NCBI GenBank assembly: GCA_028689585.1 | Contig: JAQVCW010000002.1 | Span: 62,001 to 126,000, forward strand | DNA length: 64,000 nt | Direction of reading: 5' to 3' | From: Lachnospiraceae bacterium | Lineage (GTDB): Bacteria > Bacillota > Clostridia > Lachnospirales > Lachnospiraceae | Part shown: positions 7,228 to 14,417 of the stretch, piece after piece | Position numbering within the stretch: the stretch's first letter is position 1 | How the letters are laid out: each line of letters starts with the position of its first letter | Notes under the pieces: model-generated | The model's input: the letters and a program-made list of their open reading frames with translations, nothing else | Database searches by the model: none | What the model was told of the DNA's origin: nothing | Position numbers and translations under genes: made by a program

Positions 7228-9110
7228 TACACCTCATACCATACCAGGAACACATAGACCGCCCAGATTTTCCGGCTGTTGTCCCGAATGCCGTCCCGAT
7301 GCTCCACCAGAAGACGGTTTAACTCCTGAACCTGAAAAAATTGTTCTGACGCCGGACTCCGGAACCGTTTCAGGACCTTGTGGTAATACTCCGGCTGCCG
7401 CAGCCAGACGCGGATGGGCACCGGAAAACCCAGCTTCGCCTTCTTTGCCGTCGCAGAGGGCACGGCTCCCGCAGCGATGTCGCGAAACAGTACCTTAGTA
7501 CGGTTTCCCCTGATTTTATCCTTTTTTTTCAGCAGGCGGGCCGCCTGATATACCTTTGGATCCAGATAGGGAACCCGGCATTCCAGAGAATGAGCCATAC
7601 TCATCTTATCCGCTTTTAACAGAATGTCCCCCGGCAGCCAGTAATTCAGATCAACCTCCTGCATTCTGCTGACTGCATCCAGCTTCCGGCTTCCTTCATA
7701 TGTCTTTCCGGTCACATCCAGGGGTTCCCCTCCCCTGCCTGATTTCAAAAGCTTTTTCTTTTCTTCCGGCAGAAAAATTTTTGCATTTCCAATAAAGCGG
7801 TGCTCCAGATCTTCACACCCTCTGAGAATATAATTTTTTCCTTTGAATTGAAATGGGATCTTTTTCACCCTGATCTTCAGTCCCTTTCGAATCCCGCTGC
7901 CAAGAAGGCCAAACCAGGCCAATGCGCCCGGTTCCCCATAGATTGGATAACCTCCGAACAATTCGTCCGCCCCTTCTCCGGAGAGAACTACTTTTAAATG
8001 CTTTGCAGCCATTTGATCCACAAAATACAGCCCCACCGCAGAGGCGTCTGCCAGAGGCTCATCCATGTAGTACATCACTTCCGGCACCGCATTCCAGAAT
8101 TCTTCTGCTGAAATCAGCTTCTGGCGATTGAAGCTGGCTTCCGCCCTGTCTTTCCGGCTGCTTTGTCTCTCCTCTCCCCGGCGTATTTCCTCCAGTTCAC
8201 TGTACCGGCCGTCTCCCTCATCAAATCCCACGGAAAAGGTCTGATGTACCCGGGACTTTGATACGATATAATTGGAATCCACTCCGGAGGACAGTAAGGA
8301 GCCCACCTCCACATCACTGTTTTGATGAATCCGTATGGAATCCGCAAGAGCCTCCTCCAGATTCCGTTTTCTTTCTTCTTTTGATGTGTTTTTTTCTTTT
8401 GATGTATTTTTCTCTTTTGATGTATTTTCTTTTTCCTGACGCAATGTGATTTTTTTATAACACTCTGTCCGCAGATTCCCGTCTCTCCAGGTCAGATGAT
8501 ATCCCGGCATCAGCTTAAAAATCCCTTTAAAAAAAGTCTCTTCCAAAGCCGAATACTGAAAACTGAGATAATAATCCAAAGCCTGCTCATTCACCTTTTT
8601 AGGACAGTCCGGGTGCTCCAGCAGACTTTTGATCTCGGAGGCAAACACGATCCCCCCATCCTTTTTCCGAAAATAATAAAACGGTTTAATGCCAAATGGA
8701 TCCCGGGCTGCAAACAGGGTTTCCGTCTTCTCATCCCAGACAGCAAAAGCAAACATCCCCCGCAGGTGATGCACCATTTCTTTTCCATATTCCTCATAGG
8801 CATGAAGCAGACATTCTGTATCCGAATGATTCTGAAACTGATGTCCTTTTTTCAAAAGCGTATCCACCAGCTCCTGATAATTATATATTTCACCGTTAAA
8901 CACCAAAACCAGGCTTTTATCTTCATTATACATGGGCTGATCCCCGTTCTTCAGATCAATGATGCTCAGCCTGCGAAAGCCAAGAGCGGTTCTGCCCTTC
9001 CGGTAGATTCCCTCTCCGTCCGGCCCCCGGTGACGCATTTTTTCCATCATGGCCTGCAATACCTCGATATTACCCGATCTGTCTTCCGTAAATCCACAAA
9101 TTCCACACAT
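7188..9110 (-). CDS. asnB: Asparagine synthase (glutamine-hydrolysing)-like amidotransferase AsnB
   Basis: The 640 aa protein begins MCGICGF, so Cys2 is the N-terminal glutamine-amidase nucleophile once Met is removed. The ATG at 9110 with GGGGGAAAGG upstream is therefore the true start, not the in-frame one five codons earlier. The C-terminal synthetase half has SSGVDSNY (PP-loop) and LSGEGADELFGGY. AsnB-type enzymes make asparagine, but in several Gram-positives a paralogue amidates meso-diaminopimelate in peptidoglycan, and in C. difficile one such gene responds to vancomycin through a VanSR system. Linkage here to an envelope-type ABC and two-component operon favours the cell-wall role (inference). 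Two oddities are a triple KEKNTS repeat near residue 230 and a very basic stretch replacing a usual helix near residue 300. Confidence 0.9.
   Translation of the reverse strand: MCGICGFTEDRSGNIEVLQAMMEKMRHRGPDGEGIYRKGRTALGFRRLSIIDLKNGDQPMYNEDKSLVLVFNGEIYNYQELVDTLLKKGHQFQNHSDTECLLHAYEEYGKEMVHHLRGMFAFAVWDEKTETLFAARDPFGIKPFYYFRKKDGGIVFASEIKSLLEHPDCPKKVNEQALDYYLSFQYSALEETFFKGIFKLMPGYHLTWRDGNLRTECYKKITLRQEKENTSKEKNTSKEKNTSKEERKRNLEEALADSIRIHQNSDVEVGSLLSSGVDSNYIVSKSRVHQTFSVGFDEGDGRYSELEEIRRGEERQSSRKDRAEASFNRQKLISAEEFWNAVPEVMYYMDEPLADASAVGLYFVDQMAAKHLKVVLSGEGADELFGGYPIYGEPGALAWFGLLGSGIRKGLKIRVKKIPFQFKGKNYILRGCEDLEHRFIGNAKIFLPEEKKKLLKSGRGGEPLDVTGKTYEGSRKLDAVSRMQEVDLNYWLPGDILLKADKMSMAHSLECRVPYLDPKVYQAARLLKKKDKIRGNRTKVLFRDIAAGAVPSATAKKAKLGFPVPIRVWLRQPEYYHKVLKRFRSPASEQFFQVQELNRLLVEHRDGIRDNSRKIWAVYVFLVWYEVYFSDSFRIPFIIC
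8378..8432 (-). repeat. 18-bp tandem repeat inside asnB
   Basis: Three imperfect 18-bp units encode KEKNTS-type hexapeptides in the linker between the two enzyme domains. The charged linker is probably flexible and length-variable. Confidence 0.85.
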
Positions 9111-9159
9111 GTACCTTTCCCCCAATATATTCTTATCTTCAAAAACGCCTCTGCACCTT

Positions 9160-9182
9160 AAAAATGTCTCATGAAATGAGAC
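9160..9182 (-). terminator. Possible attenuator hairpin in the asnB leader
   Basis: On the minus strand GTCTCAT and ATGAGAC pair around a 3-nt loop and are followed by ATTTTT. It lies between the asnB -10 box and its ribosome site, so it could end transcripts early. The stem is short, so the call is tentative. Confidence 0.4.
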
Positions 9183-9196
9183 TGTTTTCCTTTCCT

Positions 9197-9240
9197 ACTA
9201 TAAAAGTTTAACCTTAACAAATTCTGAACATGTTCTGAAC
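9197..9240 (-). promoter_or_regulatory. asnB promoter with three 11-bp direct repeats
   Basis: On the minus strand the blocks GTTCAGAACAT, GTTCAGAATTT and GTTAAGGTTAA follow each other exactly, then 10 nt after GTTAAG comes the -10 box TATAGT (9197-9202). Tandem 11-bp repeats over the -35 position are typical binding sites for OmpR-family regulators. The GTTAAG-to-TATAGT spacing is identical to the promoter at 7171-7192. Confidence 0.7.
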
Positions 9241-9265
9241 AAATATAAAGCATTCATTCAACCAT

Positions 9266-9359
9266 AAAAGCCACCCGGCAATCAACCCGGATGGTTTCTC
9301 ATATGAGCTGAAGCTCTTCTGTCCTGTTTTCTGAAAATATTATTTATTTTTGTTTATTT
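9266..9359 (-). ncRNA. Candidate small RNA, about 94 nt
   Basis: A strong promoter (9366-9394) fires into a stretch with no gene and a terminator hairpin ends it about 94 nt later (stem 9271-9278 with 9287-9294, then CTTTT on the minus strand). The middle holds a GAGC/GCTC tetraloop hairpin and the palindrome CTCATATGAG. Only trivially short reading frames occur. I do not recognise the family. It could instead be a long leader that reads through into asnB. Confidence 0.5.
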
Positions 9360-9365
9360 TCTTTC

Positions 9366-9394
9366 ATTATAACTGAATTGTTTTTTAGAATCAA
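9366..9394 (-). promoter_or_regulatory. Promoter of the candidate small RNA
   Basis: TTGATT (9389-9394) and TATAAT (9366-9371) are separated by exactly 17 nt on the minus strand. It lies downstream of the dnaK terminator, so it starts a new transcript. Confidence 0.75.
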
Positions 9395-9428
9395 CACATA
9401 TCTGGCCACAACAGTAACATTGAAGCAT

Positions 9429-9493
9429 AAAAAAATCATCTCCTTTGTTTGCTTTTACTCAATGTAACATAAGTACATAAAGCAGGAGATGAT
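9429..9493 (-). terminator. Terminator after dnaK
   Basis: ATCATCTCCT and AGGAGATGAT pair over a loop that itself closes with GCTTT/AAAGC, followed by a run of seven T on the minus strand. It is placed 35 nt after the dnaK stop. Confidence 0.7.
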
Positions 9494-9527
9494 GATTTCT
9501 ATTTTTTTAACAATGATAAACCATGTC

Positions 9528-11279
9528 TTACATTGCACCGGATTGTTCCAGTTGTTCTTTTGCTTCCCGAAGGCTGTCAATTTCTTCCTGGGTAACCTTA
9601 TCCAGCTTGATTTTGGAAATCTGCTTCTGCAAAGCGGCACAGTCCGCCTTCAGCTGCTTTTTCTTAACCTTATCCATTTCTTTCCCTTTGTCCTTAATCG
9701 TCTGTTCCATCTGAACGACCAGACTCTGTGCATCATTTTTCAGTTCTGCCGCCTCTCTGCGCAGTTGATCCGAACCGGAATATTCCTGGGCATCCCGAAT
9801 CGCCTTTTCAATCTCATCGTCTGACATCCGTTCGTTGGCAGTGATGGTGATCGACTGTTCTTTTCCGGTATCCAGATCTTTAGCCGATACCTTCAAGATT
9901 CCATTTGCATCCAGATCAAAGGTCACTTCAATCTGAGGCACTCCTGACATGGCCCGCTTGATCCCCTTCAGCTTAAACTTTCCGATGGTTTTATTATCCT
10001 TTGCCATGGGACGCTCACCCTGCAGCACATGAATCAGCACCTCCCGCTGAAATGGCGCCGTGGTGGAAAATACCTGAGAATACCGGGTAGGAACGGTAGA
10101 ATTGCGCTCCACCAGTTTTGTCGCCACTCCTCCTACGGTCTCGATGGAAAGGCTGAGGGGAATCACATCCAGCAGAATCAGATCCTGGCCGGAACCGGAA
10201 AGCACCGGAGCATTTCCCAGCAGGGTATTCCCCAGTATAGCAGCCCCCTTAGCCACGCACTCATCCGGATTGATGTTCCGGGAAGGCTCTTTTCCGGTCA
10301 GTTCCCGCACCTTTTTCTGAACACAGGGGATCCGGGTGGAACCACCCACCAGCAGTACTCTGCTCAGAGCAGAAGAAGCTATCCCCGCATCACGCAAGGC
10401 GCTGCGAACCGGAACTGCCGTCCGCTCCACCAGATCCTGTACCAGCTCTTCAAAGCGGGACCTGGTCAGCATTTTGTCCAGATGAACCATTCCATTTTTC
10501 CCCTGGGTCAGATAGGGCAGCTCAATCTTGGCCGTATCTCCGGTGGACAGTACCTTCTTTGCCTGCTCCGCCGCCTCTGTGATGCGGGCCATGGCCGCAA
10601 AGTCTTTTGACAGGTCAATTCCCTGCTCTCTGCGGACCTCACCCACGATCCATTCGGAAATCCGGCGGTTAAAATCGTCTCCGCCAAGGTTGTTGTCTCC
10701 GGCAGTAGCCAGCACCTCGATGACACCATCTCCAATCTCAATAATCGATACATCAAAGGTACCTCCTCCCAGATCGTACACCATGACTTTCTGTGGCTCA
10801 CCATGATCCAGTCCATAGGAAAGAGCCGCACTGGTAGGCTCATTGATAATCCGAAGGACATTCAGTCCGGCGATACGGCCTGCATCCTTCGTAGCCTGAC
10901 GCTGAATATCATTAAAGTAAGCCGGTACGGTGATCACCGCATCGGTAACGCTGTCATTTAAAAAGCTCTCCGCATCTTTTTTCAGCTGCATCAATATCAT
11001 GGCGCTGATGGTCTGAGGCTTGTACTCCTTGCCGTCAATACGGATACTCCATTCCGTTCCCATGTGGCGCTTGATGGAACTGATGGTCCGCTCCGGATTG
11101 GTGACCGCCTGACGCCCGGCTGCCTCTCCGATCAGTCTTTCTCCATTTTTTGTAAACGCTACTATACTGGGCGTAGTGGATGCCCCGGAATTTCCCGGTA
11201 TGATCACCGGTTCTCCGTTCTCAATCACCGAAACACAGCTATTTGTGGTGCCTAAATCGATTCCAATTACTTTTCCCAT
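9528..11279 (-). CDS. dnaK: Hsp70 chaperone DnaK (solitary paralogue)
   Basis: The 583 aa cytoplasmic Hsp70 has the ATPase signatures [10 protein letters not shown] at the start, [10 protein letters not shown] near 170 and GGSTRIP near 310. A substrate-binding beta domain follows, then a helical lid that ends without the usual disordered Gly-rich tail with EEVD-like end. It is thus somewhat shorter than the 605-640 aa of the main bacterial DnaK. No grpE, dnaJ or hrcA lies nearby and no CIRCE operator is seen upstream, so this is probably a second, HrcA-independent copy. The ATG at 11279 is preceded by GGAGGAAGAT. The gene is flanked by terminators on both sides and seems monocistronic. Confidence 0.92.
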   Translation of the reverse strand: MGKVIGIDLGTTNSCVSVIENGEPVIIPGNSGASTTPSIVAFTKNGERLIGEAAGRQAVTNPERTISSIKRHMGTEWSIRIDGKEYKPQTISAMILMQLKKDAESFLNDSVTDAVITVPAYFNDIQRQATKDAGRIAGLNVLRIINEPTSAALSYGLDHGEPQKVMVYDLGGGTFDVSIIEIGDGVIEVLATAGDNNLGGDDFNRRISEWIVGEVRREQGIDLSKDFAAMARITEAAEQAKKVLSTGDTAKIELPYLTQGKNGMVHLDKMLTRSRFEELVQDLVERTAVPVRSALRDAGIASSALSRVLLVGGSTRIPCVQKKVRELTGKEPSRNINPDECVAKGAAILGNTLLGNAPVLSGSGQDLILLDVIPLSLSIETVGGVATKLVERNSTVPTRYSQVFSTTAPFQREVLIHVLQGERPMAKDNKTIGKFKLKGIKRAMSGVPQIEVTFDLDANGILKVSAKDLDTGKEQSITITANERMSDDEIEKAIRDAQEYSGSDQLRREAAELKNDAQSLVVQMEQTIKDKGKEMDKVKKKQLKADCAALQKQISKIKLDKVTQEEIDSLREAKEQLEQSGAM

Positions 11280-11374
11280 ATCTTCCTCCGCGCGGCCTTT
11301 TCTCCACTCTGTCTTTTCTGATCAGAGTAATTTTATTTTTACTTTAAACAACAGATCGTTCCTTTACACTACAC

Positions 11375-11408
11375 AAAAACGTGCCAGAAAATTGCATTCC
11401 GACACGTT
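11375..11408 (-). terminator. Terminator after the Gfo/Idh/MocA gene
   Basis: On the minus strand AACGTGTC pairs with GGCACGTT (one G-T pair) around a 15-nt loop, followed by TTTTTG. It separates the oxidoreductase from dnaK. Confidence 0.65.
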
Positions 11409-11494
11409 CTAGTATACCGTATATTCCTGTAAAAAGTATTTCCTTTCAGTTAAAATATTCTAAAAATATGCGAAACTTTCATCCAGGCCGCACC

Positions 11495-12475
11495 TTATTT
11501 TGCATCTGCCGGGAAAACAAGTCCCATCTGCTCTCTGCTGCGGTCCATCAGTTCCATGCTCATTTGAGAGATGCCCTGGAAATAAGCCGGATCCACTTCG
11601 CCCTTTACGGCCCTGCAGAAGTAATCCAGTTCATAGCACATATTGTTTTCGCATTCTGTAATCTTGATATTTTCTCCGGTGCCATCCAGATATTCGATAA
11701 ATGCGCTCCTGGGATTTGCAATTTCTTCTATGTACATGGTTCCGTTTTCCCCCTGTATCTGGCTGAAACTGCTGCTGGCCGTGATTTTGGAATAGGATAC
11801 TTCTGAAATAATATCTTCATACTCTGCCATAATGCTGCCTGCACCATCAATTCCATTTTCCAGGAAGACAGGATATGCAGTGGTCTTCTCCGGCTCACCG
11901 AACAGGAAGAGTAAAATCTCAACTCCATATACTCCTATGTCCATCAGAGCGCCTGCGGAAAACTCCTTTTTAAAAATATTTTTTACATCACCATTCTTAA
12001 ATGCATCATACCGTGAAGAATACTGGCAGTATTCCAGACATGCCTTGCGGATGGCTCCCAGCTTTGGCAGGCTCTTTTTAATCTGCCGCATAGACGGATC
12101 ATGGATGGAGCGCAGCGCCTCCAGCAGCACCACATGATTCTCCTGCGCAGTCTGCATCATGAGCTGAGCCTCCGCTGCATTCGAAGCCAGAGATTTTTCA
12201 CACAGTACGTGCTTGCCGGCCTTCAGCATCTGCAGCACCTGTTCACAGTGAAGGCTGTTTGGACTGGCTACATACACGGCTGCAATATCTTTATCCGCCG
12301 CCAGATCCTCCAGCTTGTCATAAAACTTTGATACTCCGTAAGGTTCGCCAAATTGTCTGGCCTTTTCCAGATCCCTGGAATAGACAGCCTCTGCTTTTAC
12401 CTCATCATTCCGGCCTGCCGCCTCCATGAACGTCTTTGTAATGCTGCTGGTTCCTATGGTTGCTATATTTAACAT
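11495..12475 (-). CDS. Gfo/Idh/MocA-family NAD(P)-dependent oxidoreductase
   Basis: The 326 aa protein has an N-terminal Rossmann fold (IATIGTSSITKTF) and the family motif EKSLASN, whose Lys takes part in catalysis, near residue 95. The C-terminal alpha/beta substrate domain includes GALMDIGVYGVE. Members oxidise sugars, inositols or dihydrodiols; the substrate cannot be deduced. AGGAGG lies 6 nt before the ATG. It has its own strong promoter (12576-12604) and terminator, so it is probably monocistronic. Confidence 0.88.
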   Translation of the reverse strand: MLNIATIGTSSITKTFMEAAGRNDEVKAEAVYSRDLEKARQFGEPYGVSKFYDKLEDLAADKDIAAVYVASPNSLHCEQVLQMLKAGKHVLCEKSLASNAAEAQLMMQTAQENHVVLLEALRSIHDPSMRQIKKSLPKLGAIRKACLEYCQYSSRYDAFKNGDVKNIFKKEFSAGALMDIGVYGVEILLFLFGEPEKTTAYPVFLENGIDGAGSIMAEYEDIISEVSYSKITASSSFSQIQGENGTMYIEEIANPRSAFIEYLDGTGENIKITECENNMCYELDYFCRAVKGEVDPAYFQGISQMSMELMDRSREQMGLVFPADAK

Positions 12476-12575
12476 AATATCCTCCTATCAAACAAGCATC
12501 TTCCGGTCACATAAATCCTGCATTCCGCCGCACTTGCCGTCTGTCGCTCTTTTAACAGAGCATCTTTTTGGATAT

Positions 12576-12604
12576 ATTATACCTTTATTGGAATTTATTT
12601 ACAA
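12576..12604 (-). promoter_or_regulatory. Promoter of the Gfo/Idh/MocA gene
   Basis: TTGTAA (12599-12604) and TATAAT (12576-12581) are spaced by 17 nt on the minus strand, about 100 nt before the start codon. Confidence 0.75.
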
Positions 12605-12629
12605 TAAAAATTTATCGCTGCCATGGATT

Positions 12630-13292
12630 TCACTCCTGTGATAAGATCCCCAATATACTGGAAACACTTTCCGCATTCCATTCCTCTATCTTTAAAACCG
12701 CATTCTCAATATTCTGGTCTCCGGAATCCGGGTTATGATACCAGACACACTTCATTCCCGCTGCATGGGCTGCCTTTCCTCCATTCGTAGAATCCTCAAT
12801 CACCAGACACTCCTCGGGCTTCATTTGAAGTTTTTTCGCTGCTTCCAGAAAAGTATCCGGAGCAGGTTTTGGATTTTTTACATTCTCCCCGCTGGTAATG
12901 CTGCAGAAATATTTTTCCATTCCCAGCGTTTTCAGCGTAAGCTCAATCTGTGTCTGGGCAGCGGAGGATGCGACCGCCAGCAAATATCCTTCATTCCAGA
13001 GTCTGTTAAGCGCCTCGTTTATTCCGGAAAGCCTTGGGAATCCTTCTTTTTGAACGATCTGGGCCTTTTTTTCTGCCATTCTCCTGCCCATTTCTTTTGT
13101 TTTTAAAAAGGAAATCCCATAATTTTTTTCAATCAAATCAACCAGAAAGCCAAGCGTAGAACCGATGCATGGTTTATAAACATCATATTCCAGTTCAATT
13201 CCTTCTTCTGCAAATGCCTCTTTCCAGCATCGGTAATGAAGCGGTTCTGTATTTACCAGAACGCCGTCCATATCAAAAATAACTGCTTTCAT
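12630..13292 (-). CDS. HAD-superfamily phosphatase, beta-phosphoglucomutase-like
   Basis: The 220 aa protein starts MKAVIFDMDGVLVNTEP, which holds the nucleophile Asp and the acid/base Asp of HAD motif I (DMDGV). Motif II is VASSAAQ, a Lys of motif III lies in NPKPAPDTF, and motif IV is VIEDSTNG. The alpha-helical cap between motifs I and II is of the PgmB/phosphatase type. The ATG at 13292 with AGAGGG upstream is preferred over one eight codons earlier that falls in a repeat element. The enzyme probably removes or moves phosphate on a small sugar phosphate; specificity is unknown. Confidence 0.88.
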   Translation of the reverse strand: MKAVIFDMDGVLVNTEPLHYRCWKEAFAEEGIELEYDVYKPCIGSTLGFLVDLIEKNYGISFLKTKEMGRRMAEKKAQIVQKEGFPRLSGINEALNRLWNEGYLLAVASSAAQTQIELTLKTLGMEKYFCSITSGENVKNPKPAPDTFLEAAKKLQMKPEECLVIEDSTNGGKAAHAAGMKCVWYHNPDSGDQNIENAVLKIEEWNAESVSSILGILSQE

Positions 13293-13310
13293 GATATTCC
13301 CTCTTTCTTC

Positions 13311-13363
13311 GAACATCAGCCCATCCTGAATTTGCCTGGGGCAAATGGGCTGACATAGCCGAT
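13311..13363 (-). repeat. Dispersed leader hairpin, copy A
   Basis: A hairpin of about 53 bp sits directly before the HAD gene's ribosome site. Outer arms CAGCCCA/TGGGCTG enclose inner arms AATTTGCC/GGCAAAT. On the minus strand it reads GGCTATGTCAGCCCAT at one end and GGGCTGATGTTC at the other. Related copies lie at 14179, 25765, 30176 and, diverged, 63315. Confidence 0.75.
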
Positions 13364-13368
13364 CTCTC

Positions 13369-13812
13369 CTACCTGTTTTTTATCATCTCTGAATACGGCA
13401 GAAATTCATAACCGCATTTTTCATAAACCTTGACTGCTCTTTCATTTTCCGTTTCAACTTCTAAGCGGAATACAGCGTCCGGATACTTTTTTTCAATAAA
13501 ATCAAAAAACTGACTTCCTATCCCCAAGCCTCTGTATGCGGGTTTAATGTAAATATCTTCAATCCAGATACAATTTTTCCCGAATTCTGTAGAAAAGCTC
13601 TTTGCAGCCATGGCATATCCCTGAATGTCCTTCCCCTCCTGAAAAATATAACCTTCTACATAGGGACATGCACTGACACAATTTTCTATATCACGATCAA
13701 ATATCTGCTCCGATCCATTGCTCAATACCGCCGGTGAGGCATAAAATAGCTTCATCATTTCCCTCACATCATTTTTATCTGCTTCCGTCATGACTCTTAT
13801 TCTGTTATTCAT
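13369..13812 (-). CDS. GNAT-family N-acetyltransferase
   Basis: The 147 aa single-domain protein has the acetyl-CoA loop YRGLGIGSQFFDFI (R/Q-x-x-G-x-G/A) near residue 95 and a C-terminal ENERAVKVYEKCGYEF typical of GNAT motif B. The substrate is unknown. The start has AAGGAG upstream. It lies between a DUF1292 gene and the HAD gene on the same strand, with an unusual AT-rich inverted repeat upstream. Confidence 0.88.
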   Translation of the reverse strand: MNNRIRVMTEADKNDVREMMKLFYASPAVLSNGSEQIFDRDIENCVSACPYVEGYIFQEGKDIQGYAMAAKSFSTEFGKNCIWIEDIYIKPAYRGLGIGSQFFDFIEKKYPDAVFRLEVETENERAVKVYEKCGYEFLPYSEMIKNR

Positions 13813-13863
13813 TTATTTCGTTCTCCTTCAAATTCTTTATATTCGGAAGTTTCTGACCTTACA

Positions 13864-13914
13864 GGTTTTATAAAAATCTGTTTTCCGAATGACCGGTCAG
13901 ATTTTTATAAAACC
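13864..13914. repeat. Perfect 17-bp inverted repeat, AT-rich
   Basis: The 17-mer at 13864-13880 is exactly complementary to 13898-13914 with a 17-nt loop. It begins 3 nt after the DUF1292 stop. ACCGGT palindromes abut it. It lacks a T-run in either direction, so it is not a standard terminator. Confidence 0.85.
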
Positions 13915-13916
13915 GG

Positions 13917-14162
13917 TCACAATTTTTCATAGACCTTAACTGCACGTTTATATTCCGCCGGTTCCACAATGTGCTCTACCACAGCGTCCCCGTCTTCCGC
14001 TTCACGGTAGCGATAGAGATAAACTCCTTCCTTTATCTCATCGCCTTCAATCAGAGACACTGCCGCATAGGTCTGTTCTCCTGCCATAAATACATTCATG
14101 ATGGCAAATTCCTTCTCTGTGCCATCCGAAACTGGTATATTAATCACTTCATATTCTTCCAT
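13917..14162 (-). CDS. DUF1292 family small protein
   Basis: The 81 aa acidic protein shows the family pattern: a predicted beta-rich core (YEVINIPVSDGTEKEFAIM), then YAAVSLIEGD and VYLYRYREAEDGDAVV, and a C-terminal EYKRAVKVYEKL. YrzB-like DUF1292 proteins are widespread in Firmicutes, usually near ruvX/alaS, and have no known function. I chose the ATG at 14162 after GGAGG; an in-frame ATG lies seven codons earlier in the repeat-derived leader. Confidence 0.8.
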   Translation of the reverse strand: MEEYEVINIPVSDGTEKEFAIMNVFMAGEQTYAAVSLIEGDEIKEGVYLYRYREAEDGDAVVEHIVEPAEYKRAVKVYEKL

Positions 14163-14178
14163 TTTTCCTCCATAAAAC

Positions 14179-14231
14179 GTCATCCTTTTCCAAATTTGCC
14201 TGCGGCAAATGGACTGACACTGCCTATTATA
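14179..14231 (-). repeat. Dispersed leader hairpin, copy B, with fused -10 box
   Basis: Inner arms AATTTGCC/GGCAAAT match copy A exactly and a GTCAGTCCAT edge is kept, but the outer arm has drifted. On the minus strand its 5' edge reads TATAATAGGCAG. The TATAAT, with TTTTCA 17 nt upstream, forms a likely promoter for the DUF1292 gene. Confidence 0.7.
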
Positions 14232-14350
14232 TCATTCTTAGCCTATGATGAAAACTGAAAACTCTGAAACTCTTCTCTTTATTCATGTAATCATTTCTGT
14301 TCACAGGCAAGCCTGTTCCTGCAGCATCGCCAGTCCATTTAAAATACAGG

Positions 14351-14398
14351 AAAAGGAGCCGGCAAACCAGAAATTTTTTTCCGGTGCCAGCTCCTTTT
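14351..14398 (-). terminator. Terminator after blaR1-like gene
   Basis: On the minus strand AAAAGGAGCTGGCA pairs with TGCCGGCTCCTTTT over a 20-nt AT-rich loop. The stem is long and the T-run short. Confidence 0.7.
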
Positions 14399-14417
14399 TA
14401 CTTCTTATATCTGTTTC

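Noticed and set aside
11280-11374. Search for a CIRCE operator upstream of dnaK
   Set aside because: No TTAGCACTC/GAGTGCTAA pair is present.
13917-13955. The DUF1292 end RAVKVYEK is identical to part of the next gene's GNAT motif, suggesting a gene fusion relic
   Set aside because: DUF1292 proteins commonly end in a similar E.Y..V..VY..L helix, and the DNA match is short with synonymous differences; chance or convergence is enough.
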